45,532 bases of DNA. Origin: an uncultured Clostridia bacterium. Its GTDB lineage: Bacteria > Bacillota > Clostridia > TANB77 > CAG-508. Below the pieces are notes generated by a model. The model saw only the letters and a program-made list of their open reading frames with translations, had not been told where the DNA came from and did no database searches. The position numbers and the translations under genes are program-made. The stretch covers positions 1 to 45,532 of the forward strand of contig CALXVK010000004.1 of the NCBI GenBank assembly GCA_944391975.1, read 5' to 3'. Positions 8,901 through 17,733 of this stretch are shown piece after piece. Within the stretch, counting starts at the first letter, position 1. Each line of letters begins with the position of its first letter.

Positions 8901-9288
8901 ATGAAAGAAGAGTCTTGTAAATTTTTATTAAACATGGCAATAGGATTGGCGATTTCATTAATAATTGCATTACTTTTTTATTATGGCTTTTTACCTAGAA
9001 TAGTTTTAGCTGTGGTATTTTCTCTAATATTAGCATTGCTTTCTTTGCTTATATTGTCAATACTAGGCTCATCTGATAATGGTTTTTCGCGATCTTCTTT
9101 AAGCAAAAATAGTTTTTCAAGTTTGTTTAGTATTGTTCGGAAATATATTTTTTGGATTGCTAGCTATAGTAATACCACTTTCGAGTGGAAATGTTTTATC
9201 TGCTATATTAGTTGGATTTTCAATATTCTTTTTAATATTAAATTTGTGCAGTTTAATTATGAATTTGTTTTGTTCTATTAGATATTAA
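8901..9288 (+). CDS. Small membrane protein, needs +1 recoding at CGG
   Basis: A 128-residue hydrophobic protein of unknown function, read 8901-9137 then 9139-9288. The first part has two membrane spans (about 8-28 and 32-55) and a Ser/Asn-rich loop. At codon 80 the frame meets CGG (9138-9140) after GTT. Skipping the C gives SIV-G-NIFFGLLAIVIPLSSGN and two further hydrophobic spans ending CSIRY, with the stop just before a terminator. Without the shift the tail becomes an unnatural Trp/Cys/Tyr-rich peptide. The ATG follows GAAGGGAAGCG. Family unknown, so the call rests on membrane-span continuity. Confidence 0.7.
9138..9140 (+). other. In-frame CGG recoding site, membrane protein
   Basis: Context GTT CGG A. 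The protein reads on in +1 as GTT (C) GGA AAT, Val-Gly-Asn. Confidence 0.75.
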
Positions 9289-9289
9289 A

Positions 9290-9320
9290 AGGCAGAGTTT
9301 TTATAAAAACTCTGCCTAAA
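9290..9320. terminator. Bidirectional terminator
   Basis: AGGCAGAGTTTTT (9290-9302) pairs perfectly with AAAAACTCTGCCT (9305-9317). It serves the recoded membrane gene and the convergent sortase gene. Confidence 0.85.
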
Positions 9321-9338
9321 TTATATCTAATCTAAAAT

Positions 9339-10115
9339 TTATTCACCAGCTTTTCTTGCTTTTACAATAACCCTTTGTGAACCATCATTTGTACATGTAA
9401 TAAGTGTTATCTCTGTTTTTCCATCTGTTAATTGTGAAGTACATGATGTATCATTTGGATCAACAGTATATTTATCATATACTAAATATTCTACTGTAGT
9501 TTGAGTTAAATCTTCAATAAAGATTGAATCTCCAATTTCTAATGTTGGAACTTTACTAAAGAATCTATCATTTCTATAATTATGCCCAACTATACAAAAA
9601 TTTCCAACTTGATTTGGTTCGGCACCATGGAAATAACAAGGTGAAATTTTTAAAAGCTCAGTAGACCATGTATTTAAAATAGGATATGTACAATTAATTG
9701 AAGGAATATTTATTGTTGCAATTGGCCAATATACTTGACCGCTTTCAGTTACATATGTTGTAACATTTACAGTTTCTTCTTCACCAGTTTCATCTGTAAC
9801 TTCAATTTCCTCATCGTCATAAGTAGATGAAATTACAACACTTTCCGTATCTTCTTCATTTAAAATAACGATTGTTGCATTTTCTTCAAATTTAATTGTT
9901 GTATCATCTTTTAAATTACTATCAAAACTTAAACTTGAAAGAATTTCTTTTGATTGCTCTTCATTTTTGTTTTTATCATATTCTGCATATATGTAATAAG
10001 AAGATAAAATGAAAACTAAAAATACAGCAAGAAAGAAATATATTTTATATATTCTTTTTTTTCTTTTTAATTCTGGTGTTACATAAATTTTTTCAGAAAT
10101 TAAAATTTGATTCAT
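9339..10115 (-). CDS. Membrane-anchored sortase
   Basis: Cysteine transpeptidase that joins surface proteins with LPxTG-type signals to the cell wall. The 258 residues comprise a cytoplasmic basic start, one N-terminal membrane anchor (about 25-43), an acidic Glu/Asp/Thr-rich stalk (about 45-125), and the sortase barrel. The catalytic triad is visible: H178 (IVGHNY), C241 (TLITCTND) and R248 (QRVIVK). The acidic stalk is longer than in typical housekeeping sortases. The ATG at 10115 follows AAGGAGGG closely; an upstream in-frame ATG lies before that site. No substrate gene adjoins it, so it may act on proteins encoded elsewhere. Confidence 0.9.
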   Translation of the reverse strand: MNQILISEKIYVTPELKRKKRIYKIYFFLAVFLVFILSSYYIYAEYDKNKNEEQSKEILSSLSFDSNLKDDTTIKFEENATIVILNEEDTESVVISSTYDDEEIEVTDETGEEETVNVTTYVTESGQVYWPIATINIPSINCTYPILNTWSTELLKISPCYFHGAEPNQVGNFCIVGHNYRNDRFFSKVPTLEIGDSIFIEDLTQTTVEYLVYDKYTVDPNDTSCTSQLTDGKTEITLITCTNDGSQRVIVKARKAGE

Positions 10116-10150
10116 CTTACCCTCCTTTTTATACAAATTAAACTAATGAT

Positions 10151-10179
10151 ATTATAACATTAGAAGCAATTAAAATCAA
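10151..10179 (-). promoter_or_regulatory. Promoter of the sortase gene
   Basis: On the minus strand: TTGATT (10179-10174), 17 bases, TATAAT (10156-10151), about 36 bases before the sortase ATG. Confidence 0.65.
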
Positions 10180-10209
10180 TAGAAACTTTATAATTTTATG
10201 GGAATTTCC

Positions 10210-10238
10210 TTGCTTTTTTTATGTTGGTATAGTAAAAT
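10210..10238 (+). promoter_or_regulatory. Promoter of gltX
   Basis: TTGCTT (10210-10215), a 17-base spacer and TAAAAT (10233-10238), about 60 bases upstream of the gltX ATG. Confidence 0.5.
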
Positions 10239-10300
10239 AATTTCGTATAAAAAGCTAGTAAAATGAATTATATAAAAAGTATTTAGAAAGGAAAATTTAT

Positions 10301-11959
10301 ATGAATAATAAAGAATTAGCAGATTTAATATTTCCAAATGTAAAAGATTATACATATTATGAGGAAAAATATCCTAAAAGGGATTTACCAGAGGGTACTA
10401 TTGTAACAAGATTCGCTCCAAGTCCAACAGGCTTTGTGCATATTGGAGGTATTTATCAAAGTTTAATAGCAAAACTTATGACTAAAGATAATGGAATATT
10501 TTTTGTAAGAATTGAAGATACTGACCAAAAAAGAGAAATTGAAGATGGAGTAAAACAAATTATGGACGCTTTAAAAGATTTTGATTTATCTCCAGACGAA
10601 TATATAGATGAAAATGATGTAGATCACGGTAATTATGGACCTTATAAGCAATCTCTAAGAAAAGATATTTATCAATCTTATGCCAAAAAATTTATAGAAG
10701 AAGGAAATGCATATCCATGTTTTTGTACACCAGAAGAATTAGATGAAATCAGAAGTAATCAAGAAAAAGCAAAAGAGAGAACTGGATATTATGGAAAATG
10801 GACAAGATGCAGAAATATGCCAATAGATATGGCAGCTGAAAAAATAAAAAATGGAGACCCATATATAATAAGATTTAAATCACCAGGAAATCCAGATAAA
10901 AAAATAAAACATAAAGATGTTATAAAAGGAAATGTTGATTTTCCTGAAAATGATCAAGATATAGTAATAATAAAATCTGATGGGCTTCCAACTTATCATT
11001 TTGCTCATTTAGTGGATGATCATTTAATGGGAACAACTATGGTAATAAGAGCTGACGAATGGCTTGCTTCTGTTCCTTTACATTTACAATTATTTTATGT
11101 AGCAGGTTTTAAAGCACCCAAATATGCTCATATAGCTCCAATGATGAAAACAGATGGAGACGGAAAACGTAAGTTAAGTAAGAGAAAAGACCCTGAATCA
11201 GCTGTTACTTATTACAAAGAAGAGGGAATTCCAAAAGAAGCTGTTTTAGAATATTTAATGAATATTGCAAATTCAAATTTTGAAATTTGGAGAAAACAAA
11301 ATCCAGATAAATCTATGTATGAATTTAATTTTGATATAAAGAAAATGGGAGTTAGTGGAGCATTATTTGATATGGTTAAAATGCTTGATGTATCTAAAAA
11401 TGTTATATCAAAATTTACAACTGAGGAAGTTTATAATAGTGCATATAATTGGGCTAAAGAATATGATAAAGAATTAAAAGAAATGTTAGATCAAAAAGAA
11501 TATTCTATGAAAGTTTTAGGAATAGAAAGAGGAAACGTTAAACCTAGAAAAGATATTGCAAAATGGTCTGATGTAAAAGAAAATATATACTATATGTATG
11601 ACGAAAAATTTATTCCAGCAGAAATAAATTATGAGTTCCAAAAAATAACAGATGAACAAGAAGTAAAAAAATTAGTAAAATTGTATTTTGAAAAATATTA
11701 TGATGAAAATGATGACAAACAAGTTTGGTTTAATAAAATGAAGGATTTAGCAGAGTCTCAAGGTTATGCAAGAGAAGTTAAAGAATTTAAAGCAAATCCT
11801 GATAAATATCCAGGTCATGTAGGAGATGTTAGTACAGTAATTAGAGTTGCAATAACAGGAAGATGCAATACTCCTGATTTATGTGAAATATTAAAAGTTT
11901 TAGGAAAAGAATCTATTGAAAAAAGAGTAGAAAAATTATTAAACAATTACAAAATCTAA
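10301..11959 (+). CDS. gltX: Glutamyl-tRNA synthetase
   Basis: Class I synthetase that charges tRNA with glutamate. The Rossmann signature is TRFAPSPTGFVHIGG (the HIGH motif is HIGG, about 47-50), and the KMSKS loop is KLSKRKDP (about 290-297), typical of GluRS. CFCTPEELDEI and TRCRN could form the zinc-binding insert. At 552 residues it is longer than the roughly 485 of standard bacterial GluRS, with an extended C-terminal region. The ATG has AAAGGAAAA upstream. It is followed by the Tim44-like gene after about 40 bases, without a strong terminator. GluRS versus a non-discriminating form cannot be told from sequence alone. Confidence 0.92.
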   Translation: MNNKELADLIFPNVKDYTYYEEKYPKRDLPEGTIVTRFAPSPTGFVHIGGIYQSLIAKLMTKDNGIFFVRIEDTDQKREIEDGVKQIMDALKDFDLSPDEYIDENDVDHGNYGPYKQSLRKDIYQSYAKKFIEEGNAYPCFCTPEELDEIRSNQEKAKERTGYYGKWTRCRNMPIDMAAEKIKNGDPYIIRFKSPGNPDKKIKHKDVIKGNVDFPENDQDIVIIKSDGLPTYHFAHLVDDHLMGTTMVIRADEWLASVPLHLQLFYVAGFKAPKYAHIAPMMKTDGDGKRKLSKRKDPESAVTYYKEEGIPKEAVLEYLMNIANSNFEIWRKQNPDKSMYEFNFDIKKMGVSGALFDMVKMLDVSKNVISKFTTEEVYNSAYNWAKEYDKELKEMLDQKEYSMKVLGIERGNVKPRKDIAKWSDVKENIYYMYDEKFIPAEINYEFQKITDEQEVKKLVKLYFEKYYDENDDKQVWFNKMKDLAESQGYAREVKEFKANPDKYPGHVGDVSTVIRVAITGRCNTPDLCEILKVLGKESIEKRVEKLLNNYKI

Positions 11960-12001
11960 TTCTAATACAACTTTTTTAGTTGATTGGAGGAAAAATCATA
12001 T

Positions 12002-13150
12002 ATGAAAAAAAACAATAAAGTAAAGAAATTTTTTATATGCTTTATCATTATGTGTTTATCTATTTTAATAGGCACAAAAAGTTTTGCCTATATTGGTACT
12101 TCTGAAATGAAATATCTTGAATCAAAAGAAGTAGCTATGGCTAGTTGGAGTGATGATGGTTCTGGATATGATGGCTGGGGTTATGATAGTTATAGTTATG
12201 AAGATGATTACTATTATGATGATTATGGAAGTGGTGGATTTATTGGTTTAATATTTTTCTTAGGATTTTTTATAATAATAGTAGCAATAATTATTATAAT
12301 AGTAAATAAATCAAAAAATAATTTAAATAATGAAACTACGAATACTAGTGGTATGAGTAATGGATATAGTACTGAACCAAATATTTCTGAAACTCAAGTA
12401 GAAAATAAAATCAAATCATTAGATCCAGATTTTAGTAGAGAAGAATTTTTGAGCTGGGCAAAAGATGTTTTTGTAAAACTTCAATATGCATGGTCTGATA
12501 GGGATTTAGATATACTAAGATGTTTTGAAACACCACAATTATTTGAACATCATAGTGGTCAAATTCAAAGATATATCAAAAATAAACAAGTAAATAAATT
12601 AGAAAAAGTTAGTATAAATTGGGCAAAATTATTTGAATTTAAACAAGATGGTTCAAGAGAAGTTTTAAGTGCTCTATTAAATACTAAAATGATAGATTAT
12701 ATAATAAATGAACAAACAGGAAAAATAATTAAGGGAAGTAATACTTCATTTGAAGTAAATACATATAAGTTAACTTTTGTTAGAACAGCTGGAGTTAAAA
12801 CTGTTCCAGGAACAACTTCTGTTAACACAACAAATTGTCCAAATTGTGGGGCTCCTGTTCAAATTACTTCAAGTGGAAAATGTTCATATTGTGGAAGCAT
12901 AATAACAACAGGAAACTTTAATTGGGTACTTTCAAATATGGAAATTTATAAAGAACCTATTAAAGATTGGACGCCTTATAATGATGGAAATATAGGAGGT
13001 TTTGGAACAGGTTTTGTTTCAGGAGCAATTGCAGGAGGATTAATTAGTGGATTATTTAGACCAAGACCTTATTTTGGAGGACCTACATTTGGTCCAAGAC
13101 CACGATTTGGAGGACCTAGAGGACCAAGACCTAGAGGACCAAGAAGATAA
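12002..13150 (+). CDS. Tim44-like membrane protein with a zinc ribbon
   Basis: A 382-residue envelope protein. It begins with a signal or anchor (MKKNNKVKKFF then a hydrophobic run to about 28), an Asp/Tyr/Ser-rich segment, and a second membrane span (about 77-100). A Tim44-like domain follows (about 135-270; LQYAWSDRDLDILRCF, LFEHH). A zinc ribbon, CPNCGAPV...CSYCGS, lies near residue 280 inside or at its edge. The C-terminus is a Gly/Pro/Arg-rich tail of short repeated GPRPR units encoded by repeated GGACCAAGACC DNA (about 13070-13143). ATG 12002 is preferred, with TGGAGG (11985-11990) upstream. The SPFH gene follows after 32 bases; that pairing and the shared zinc ribbons suggest a joint membrane role (inference). 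Confidence 0.85.
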   Translation: MKKNNKVKKFFICFIIMCLSILIGTKSFAYIGTSEMKYLESKEVAMASWSDDGSGYDGWGYDSYSYEDDYYYDDYGSGGFIGLIFFLGFFIIIVAIIIIIVNKSKNNLNNETTNTSGMSNGYSTEPNISETQVENKIKSLDPDFSREEFLSWAKDVFVKLQYAWSDRDLDILRCFETPQLFEHHSGQIQRYIKNKQVNKLEKVSINWAKLFEFKQDGSREVLSALLNTKMIDYIINEQTGKIIKGSNTSFEVNTYKLTFVRTAGVKTVPGTTSVNTTNCPNCGAPVQITSSGKCSYCGSIITTGNFNWVLSNMEIYKEPIKDWTPYNDGNIGGFGTGFVSGAIAGGLISGLFRPRPYFGGPTFGPRPRFGGPRGPRPRGPRR

Positions 13151-13182
13151 AATAAATAAAAAATTAAGAGGAGGATTTTGTT

Positions 13183-14367
13183 ATGGGATTAATTAAAGCG
13201 GCTGCTAATGCTATAGGAGAAACTTTTCATGATCAATGGAAAGAAGTAATAGCTTGTGAAGATATGAATAATGATATATTGATGATGGGAAAAACAACTG
13301 ATACAGGAGCTATTACTAAAAATAGTATTATAAGGGTTATGCCAGGTCAATGTGCAATAATTATGCAAAACGGTAAAGTGCTAGATGCATCAGCAGAAGC
13401 AGGAGATTATATTTTTGATGAATCAACATCTCCATCATTTTTTGCAGGAAACTTTGCAGCAGTATTTAAAGAAATGTGGCAAAGATTTACTTATGGTGGA
13501 GGAATTCCAGATCAACAAGTTGTTTATTATTTCAATATGAAAGAGATTATGGATAATAAATTTGGAACAGCAACTCCAATACCATATCAAGATTGGTCAC
13601 ATCCAGTTCCAAACCAAATGACTGGAGGAATGACTCCATTAGCAGTAAAAGTAAAATGCTATGGAAAATATACTTTTAAAATAGAAGATCCAAGTTTATT
13701 TATGAAAGAGATTGCAGGAACTGCAATGATTTATAGAAAAGATGAAATAGTTGAACAAATTAGAACAGAAGTTATGAGTGTATTTCAAAATGTATTAAAT
13801 GAACTTGGGACTGAAGAACATAAAGTACCAGTTTTAGAATTACCAAGCCAAACAGATGAAATAAAAGATATGATGGATGAAAAAATATTTGATGAACCTT
13901 TAAGAAAAAGAGGATTAAATATTGTATGCTTTGCAGTTGAATCAGTATCTTTAGATGAGCAATCAGAAAAATATATTCAAGATTATATACTTAGCTCAAA
14001 TGCTCATATGCAACAAGGTACATTAACACAAAGTTATGCTAAAGCAGTTGAAAATGCAGCATCAAATGAAGGAGGAGCTATGAATGGCTTCTTAGGAGTA
14101 GGAATGATGAATATGGCAGGTGGAGGAATTTTTGGACAAACAATGAATAATGTAAATGAAGGAGTAAAAAATTCTTCAAATGCAAATAATGGAGGAGCCA
14201 TTGCAGGAGCATGGCAATGTCCAAAATGTGGAAAATTTAATAATGGAAATTTCTGTGATGATTGCGGAACTAAAAAACCAGAAGAAAAAAATTGCCCAAA
14301 ATGCGGAAAACCTGTTAATAGTTCTCAAAAATATTGTCCACATTGTGGAGAAAAATTATCAGATTAA
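13183..14367 (+). CDS. SPFH-domain protein with C-terminal double zinc ribbon
   Basis: A 394-residue YdjI-type protein, a family sometimes labelled virion core protein-like. The SPFH/band-7 domain spans about residues 30-270 (RVMPGQCAIIMQNGKVLDASAEAGDY; later EQIRTEVMSVFQNVLNELG). A Gly/Met/Asn-rich linker follows. The tail has two zinc ribbons: CPKCGKFNNGNFCDDCG and CPKCGKPVNSSQKYCPHCG. SPFH proteins organise membrane microdomains. It lies between the Tim44-like gene and metG with short gaps (32 and 21 bases), so all are probably co-transcribed. GAGGAGG precedes the ATG. Confidence 0.92.
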   Translation: MGLIKAAANAIGETFHDQWKEVIACEDMNNDILMMGKTTDTGAITKNSIIRVMPGQCAIIMQNGKVLDASAEAGDYIFDESTSPSFFAGNFAAVFKEMWQRFTYGGGIPDQQVVYYFNMKEIMDNKFGTATPIPYQDWSHPVPNQMTGGMTPLAVKVKCYGKYTFKIEDPSLFMKEIAGTAMIYRKDEIVEQIRTEVMSVFQNVLNELGTEEHKVPVLELPSQTDEIKDMMDEKIFDEPLRKRGLNIVCFAVESVSLDEQSEKYIQDYILSSNAHMQQGTLTQSYAKAVENAASNEGGAMNGFLGVGMMNMAGGGIFGQTMNNVNEGVKNSSNANNGGAIAGAWQCPKCGKFNNGNFCDDCGTKKPEEKNCPKCGKPVNSSQKYCPHCGEKLSD

Positions 14368-14388
14368 AATATTTAAGGAAGTGAAAAC

Positions 14389-15966
14389 ATGAAAGAAAAA
14401 TTCTATATAACAACACCTATTTTTTATCCAAGTGGAAGATTTCATATTGGAACAGCTTATTGTGTAGTTTTAACAGATTGTATAAGAAGATATAAAAAAG
14501 CAAGGGGTTATGATACTTTTATGCTTACTGGGCTTGATGAGCATGGAAAGAAAATGGAAACAAAAGCTGCTGAAAATGGAGTTACCCCAAAAGAATTTGT
14601 TGATAAAATGGCAAAACAGGCTCAAGATTTATGGAAACTAATGGATATAGGATATGATGGATTTATTAGAACAACAGACGAAAAACATGTTAAAGCAGTA
14701 CAAAAAATAGTACAAAAATTCTTAGATAATGGAGATATTTATAAAGGAGAGTATGAAGGCTGGTATTGTATGCCTTGTGAAAATTATTTTACAGAAACTC
14801 AATTGGTAGATGGAAAATGCCCAGACTGTGGAAGAGAAGTTAAAAAAATGAAAGAAGAATCATATTTCTTTAATATGAAAAAATATGAAGGATGGCTTAA
14901 AGATTTTTACAAGGAAAATCCAGAATTTTTAGTTCCTGAAAGTAAGAAAAATGAAATATTTAAGAATTTTATAGATCCAGGATTAGAAGATTTATGTATA
15001 AGCCGTTGTACATTTGATTGGGGAATTAAAATGCCAAATGATCCAAAACATGTTTTATATGTATGGCTTGATGCATTGACTAACTATATAACAGCACTTG
15101 GGTATATGTCAGATGATGATACACTTTTTAAAAAGTATTGGCCAGCTGATGTTCATATTGTTGGAAAAGAAATAATAAGATTTCATGGTATTTATTGGCC
15201 TATATTTTTACATGCTTTAGGATTAGAGTTACCTAAGAAATTATATGCACATAGTTGGATAGTAATGAAAGATGGTAAAATGTCTAAGTCAGTAGGAAAT
15301 GTTGTTTATCCAGAAGATTTAATTTCTAGATATGGGGTAGATAGCACAAAATATTATTTACTAAGATTAATGGGATTTTCTCAAGATTCAGTATTTACAC
15401 CAGAAGATTTTGTTTTGAGATATAATTCAGATTTAGCAAATGATTTAGGAAATCTTTTAAATAGAACTATTGGAATGATTAATAAATATTTTAATGGAAT
15501 TATACCAACAAATTTAGAAACTAAAACCGAGTTTGATGAAGATTTAAGAAATACGGCTAAAGAGCAAATTTCAAAATTAGAAAAACATATGGACAACTTA
15601 TATGTGAGTGATGCAATTCAAGATTTATGGAAATATATTGCAAGAACAAATAAATATATTGATGAAACAGCTCCATGGATTTTATCTAAAGAAGAAAAAA
15701 TTGAAGAGTTAAAAGCAGTGATGTTTAATTTAGCAGAATCTTTAAGAAAAGTTGCTATTTTATTAACACCATATATGCCAAATACATCTAAAGAAATTTT
15801 ATCTCAACTTGGAATTGACGAAAAAGATGCAAATTGGGATAATTTATTAGATTATGATGTAATAAAACCAAATACTAAAATAATTTCTCAAGGTAAGCCA
15901 TTATTTGTAAGACTTGACCAAAATGAAGAAGTAGAATATATTAAATCAGTAATGAAAGGAAAGTAA
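14389..15966 (+). CDS. metG: Methionyl-tRNA synthetase
   Basis: Class I synthetase that charges tRNA with methionine. HIGH appears as FHIGTAYC near residue 20 and KMSKS as DGKMSKSVGN (about 292-300). A zinc knuckle region has YCMPCENYF and CPDCGREV. The anticodon-binding helical domain follows. At 525 residues it ends soon after that domain and lacks the C-terminal tRNA-binding (EMAP-like) domain of longer Bacillus MetRS. The ATG follows AAGGAAGTG, 21 bases after the SPFH gene, so it is probably in the same operon. Confidence 0.95.
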   Translation: MKEKFYITTPIFYPSGRFHIGTAYCVVLTDCIRRYKKARGYDTFMLTGLDEHGKKMETKAAENGVTPKEFVDKMAKQAQDLWKLMDIGYDGFIRTTDEKHVKAVQKIVQKFLDNGDIYKGEYEGWYCMPCENYFTETQLVDGKCPDCGREVKKMKEESYFFNMKKYEGWLKDFYKENPEFLVPESKKNEIFKNFIDPGLEDLCISRCTFDWGIKMPNDPKHVLYVWLDALTNYITALGYMSDDDTLFKKYWPADVHIVGKEIIRFHGIYWPIFLHALGLELPKKLYAHSWIVMKDGKMSKSVGNVVYPEDLISRYGVDSTKYYLLRLMGFSQDSVFTPEDFVLRYNSDLANDLGNLLNRTIGMINKYFNGIIPTNLETKTEFDEDLRNTAKEQISKLEKHMDNLYVSDAIQDLWKYIARTNKYIDETAPWILSKEEKIEELKAVMFNLAESLRKVAILLTPYMPNTSKEILSQLGIDEKDANWDNLLDYDVIKPNTKIISQGKPLFVRLDQNEEVEYIKSVMKGK

Positions 15967-16032
15967 ATAAAAGTACTTGAATTTTTAGTAATTAACTGAT
16001 AGAATAGTGTCACCAAAAAAGGAGGGAAAACT

Positions 16033-16569
16033 ATGATTAATTTAACAATTACAGACAAAGAATTAAAAACTACAGATGCAATTAAAGACTATGTAGAAAA
16101 AAAATTAGAAAGAATAGAAAAATATTTCGTAAATGAAGTTATTACAGTAAATGTAAAAACAAAAGCTGAAAAAAATATGCAAATTGCTGAAATGTATGTA
16201 GGAGTAAATGGTGTTAACTATAAAGCTGTTACAGAAGATAGAGATCTATATGCTTCAATTGATAAAGATATTGATATTTTAGAAGGCCAAATTAGAAAAA
16301 CAAAAACTAAAAAAGAAAAAATGCAAAAAGATGCTTCAATTAAACAAATGACATTTAGCGGAGAAGAGTCTGTTGAAATTGAAGATGAAGTTGTTAAAAC
16401 TTTACATTATGAAATTAAACCAATGTCAGTTGAAGATGCAAAAATAAAATTAAAAGAAAAACCAGGAAATCTTTTCTATACATTTATAAATGTAGATACA
16501 CAAAAAGTAAATGTTTTATATAGATTACCTGATGGAAAAAATTTCGGAATAGTTGAACCAGAAGGATAG
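16033..16569 (+). CDS. hpf: Ribosome hibernation-promoting factor, long form
   Basis: A 178-residue protein that binds the 30S decoding centre and joins 70S ribosomes into inactive 100S dimers in stationary phase. The N-terminal HPF/RaiA domain (about 1-100) contains AIKDYVEKKLERIEKYF. The C-terminal dimerisation domain (about 120-178) has the conserved HYEIKPMSVEDAKIKL and FINVDTQKVNVLYRLPDGKNFG. The ATG follows AAAGGAGGG. A terminator nested in the inverted repeat follows directly. Confidence 0.95.
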   Translation: MINLTITDKELKTTDAIKDYVEKKLERIEKYFVNEVITVNVKTKAEKNMQIAEMYVGVNGVNYKAVTEDRDLYASIDKDIDILEGQIRKTKTKKEKMQKDASIKQMTFSGEESVEIEDEVVKTLHYEIKPMSVEDAKIKLKEKPGNLFYTFINVDTQKVNVLYRLPDGKNFGIVEPEG

Positions 16570-16577
16570 GAACAAAG

Positions 16578-16737
16578 GGGGACAAGGGGACGGTTCTCCT
16601 GTCCCAATTTTTAAAGAAAATAGTTTTAGAAGTGATAAAATAAATGTAGACACAAAAAGAGTGTGTTTACATTTATTTTTTTTGTTTTTTGGAAGATGGG
16701 TGAGAAATTGGGACAGGAGAACCGTCCCCTTGTCCCC
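16578..16737. repeat. 33-bp perfect inverted repeat flanking the hpf terminator
   Basis: The left arm 16578-16610 begins GGGGACAAGGGGACGGTTCT, and its exact reverse complement is at 16705-16737. The arms are much more GC-rich than the surroundings. The motif resembles the dispersed palindromic sequences seen between genes in many Firmicutes, sometimes associated with REP-type elements (family knowledge). Between the arms is an ordinary-looking hpf terminator, so the whole unit folds as one hairpin inside another. No transposase is present. Confidence 0.85.
16638..16684 (+). terminator. hpf terminator inside the inverted repeat
   Basis: AAATAAATGTAGACAC (16638-16653) pairs, with slight imperfection, with GTGTGTTTACATTTATTT (16661-16678), followed by a run of T. 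Confidence 0.8.
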
Positions 16738-16817
16738 TACTTTCTTTTTTTGTGCGAAATGAATGCTGTTCTATTTCTAATGTTCAGCTTTTTCGCTAAA
16801 ACTAGAACTTTTTCATC

Positions 16818-16847
16818 AAAGGAATTCTAAAATAAAAAATAGAATAT
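16818..16847 (+). promoter_or_regulatory. Sigma-H-type promoter of the spoIIA operon
   Basis: AAAGGAATT (16818-16826), twelve bases, then ATAGAATAT (16839-16847). Both boxes match the sigma-H consensus (RnAGGAwWW and RnnGAATww). In Bacillus the spoIIA operon is transcribed by sigma-H with Spo0A. The rest of the gene-free stretch 16738-16907 is AT-rich with no further clear feature. Confidence 0.7.
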
Positions 16848-16907
16848 ATAAGTATGAAAGGACAAGTTCGTTTTATAAAAGTGTATTATTAGAAAGGAGA
16901 TTTTTAA

Positions 16908-17222
16908 ATGAAAGTAAATCATTATATTAAAGAAAAAATTTTAGAAATTGAGTTAACAGAGGAAATAGACCATCATAGTTCAGAAAAGATTAGATTAAGA
17001 ATAGATTATGAGATTCAAAGATTTAGCCCCAAAAAAGTAATAATAGATTTATCAAAAGTAAAATTTATGGATAGTGCTGGAATTGGACTAATAATAGGAA
17101 GATACAAAGTAGCTTTAAGCTATGGAGGAACTTTGGAAGTTAGGAATGTGTCTGGAAAGTTAAAGAAAATATTAGAAATGTCTGGAATACATAAAATTAT
17201 TAATATAAAAACAGTTGCATAA
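16908..17222 (+). CDS. spoIIAA: Anti-sigma F factor antagonist SpoIIAA
   Basis: A 104-residue STAS-domain protein. When unphosphorylated it binds SpoIIAB and frees sigma-F in the forespore. The phosphorylation site motif is FMDSAGIGLIIGRYK, with the Ser of DSAG as the SpoIIAB target. It starts at an ATG following AAAGGAG, is first of the spoIIAA-spoIIAB-sigF operon, and has the sigma-H-type promoter just upstream. Confidence 0.96.
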   Translation: MKVNHYIKEKILEIELTEEIDHHSSEKIRLRIDYEIQRFSPKKVIIDLSKVKFMDSAGIGLIIGRYKVALSYGGTLEVRNVSGKLKKILEMSGIHKIINIKTVA

Positions 17223-17294
17223 AGTTTCAAAAAGTATGTGTTATTACATATACTTTACATAAATTTAATCAAAAATAAAATTAAGGAGTTAAAA

Positions 17295-17726
17295 ATGAAA
17301 GATTTAAAAAATGAATTAAAATTAGAATTTTTAAGTAAATCTGCAAATGAGTCTTTTGCAAGAGTAGCAATTGCTGCATTTGCTTCACAATTAGATCCTA
17401 CAATTGAGGAAATATCTGATATTAAAACATCAGTATCTGAGGCAGTTACTAATTGTATTATTCATGCATACCCTAATAGTGAAGGATGGGTAAAGATACA
17501 TAGTAAACTTTATGAAAATGAAATAGAAATAGAAATTTCTGATACAGGAGAAGGAATTGAAAATATAGATGAGGCAAGAGAGCCGTTATATACAACTAAA
17601 GGAAATTTAGAAAGATCTGGAATGGGATTTACAATTATGGAAAGTTTCATGGATTCTCTAAAGGTTGAATCTATCGTAGGACTTGGAACAAAAGTTACAA
17701 TGAGTAAAAAAATAAGAAAGGGATAG
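17295..17726 (+). CDS. spoIIAB: Anti-sigma F factor SpoIIAB
   Basis: A 143-residue GHKL-fold serine kinase that holds sigma-F inactive and phosphorylates SpoIIAA. N-box VSEAVTNCIIHAY and G1 box ISDTGEGIENID are visible, then the later box SGMGFTIMESFMD. ATG 17295 is chosen because AAGGAG (17283-17288) lies just upstream; an upstream in-frame ATG-like start would add an AT-rich leader peptide. It ends eight bases before sigF. Confidence 0.95.
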   Translation: MKDLKNELKLEFLSKSANESFARVAIAAFASQLDPTIEEISDIKTSVSEAVTNCIIHAYPNSEGWVKIHSKLYENEIEIEISDTGEGIENIDEAREPLYTTKGNLERSGMGFTIMESFMDSLKVESIVGLGTKVTMSKKIRKG

Positions 17727-17733
17727 GCTTAAA

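Noticed and set aside
14180-14392. Small frame overlapping the SPFH gene end
   Set aside because: It is an out-of-frame shadow of the zinc-ribbon codons.
16553-16762. Open frame across the inverted repeat after hpf
   Set aside because: It starts inside hpf, runs through a terminator and a palindrome, and encodes low-complexity sequence.
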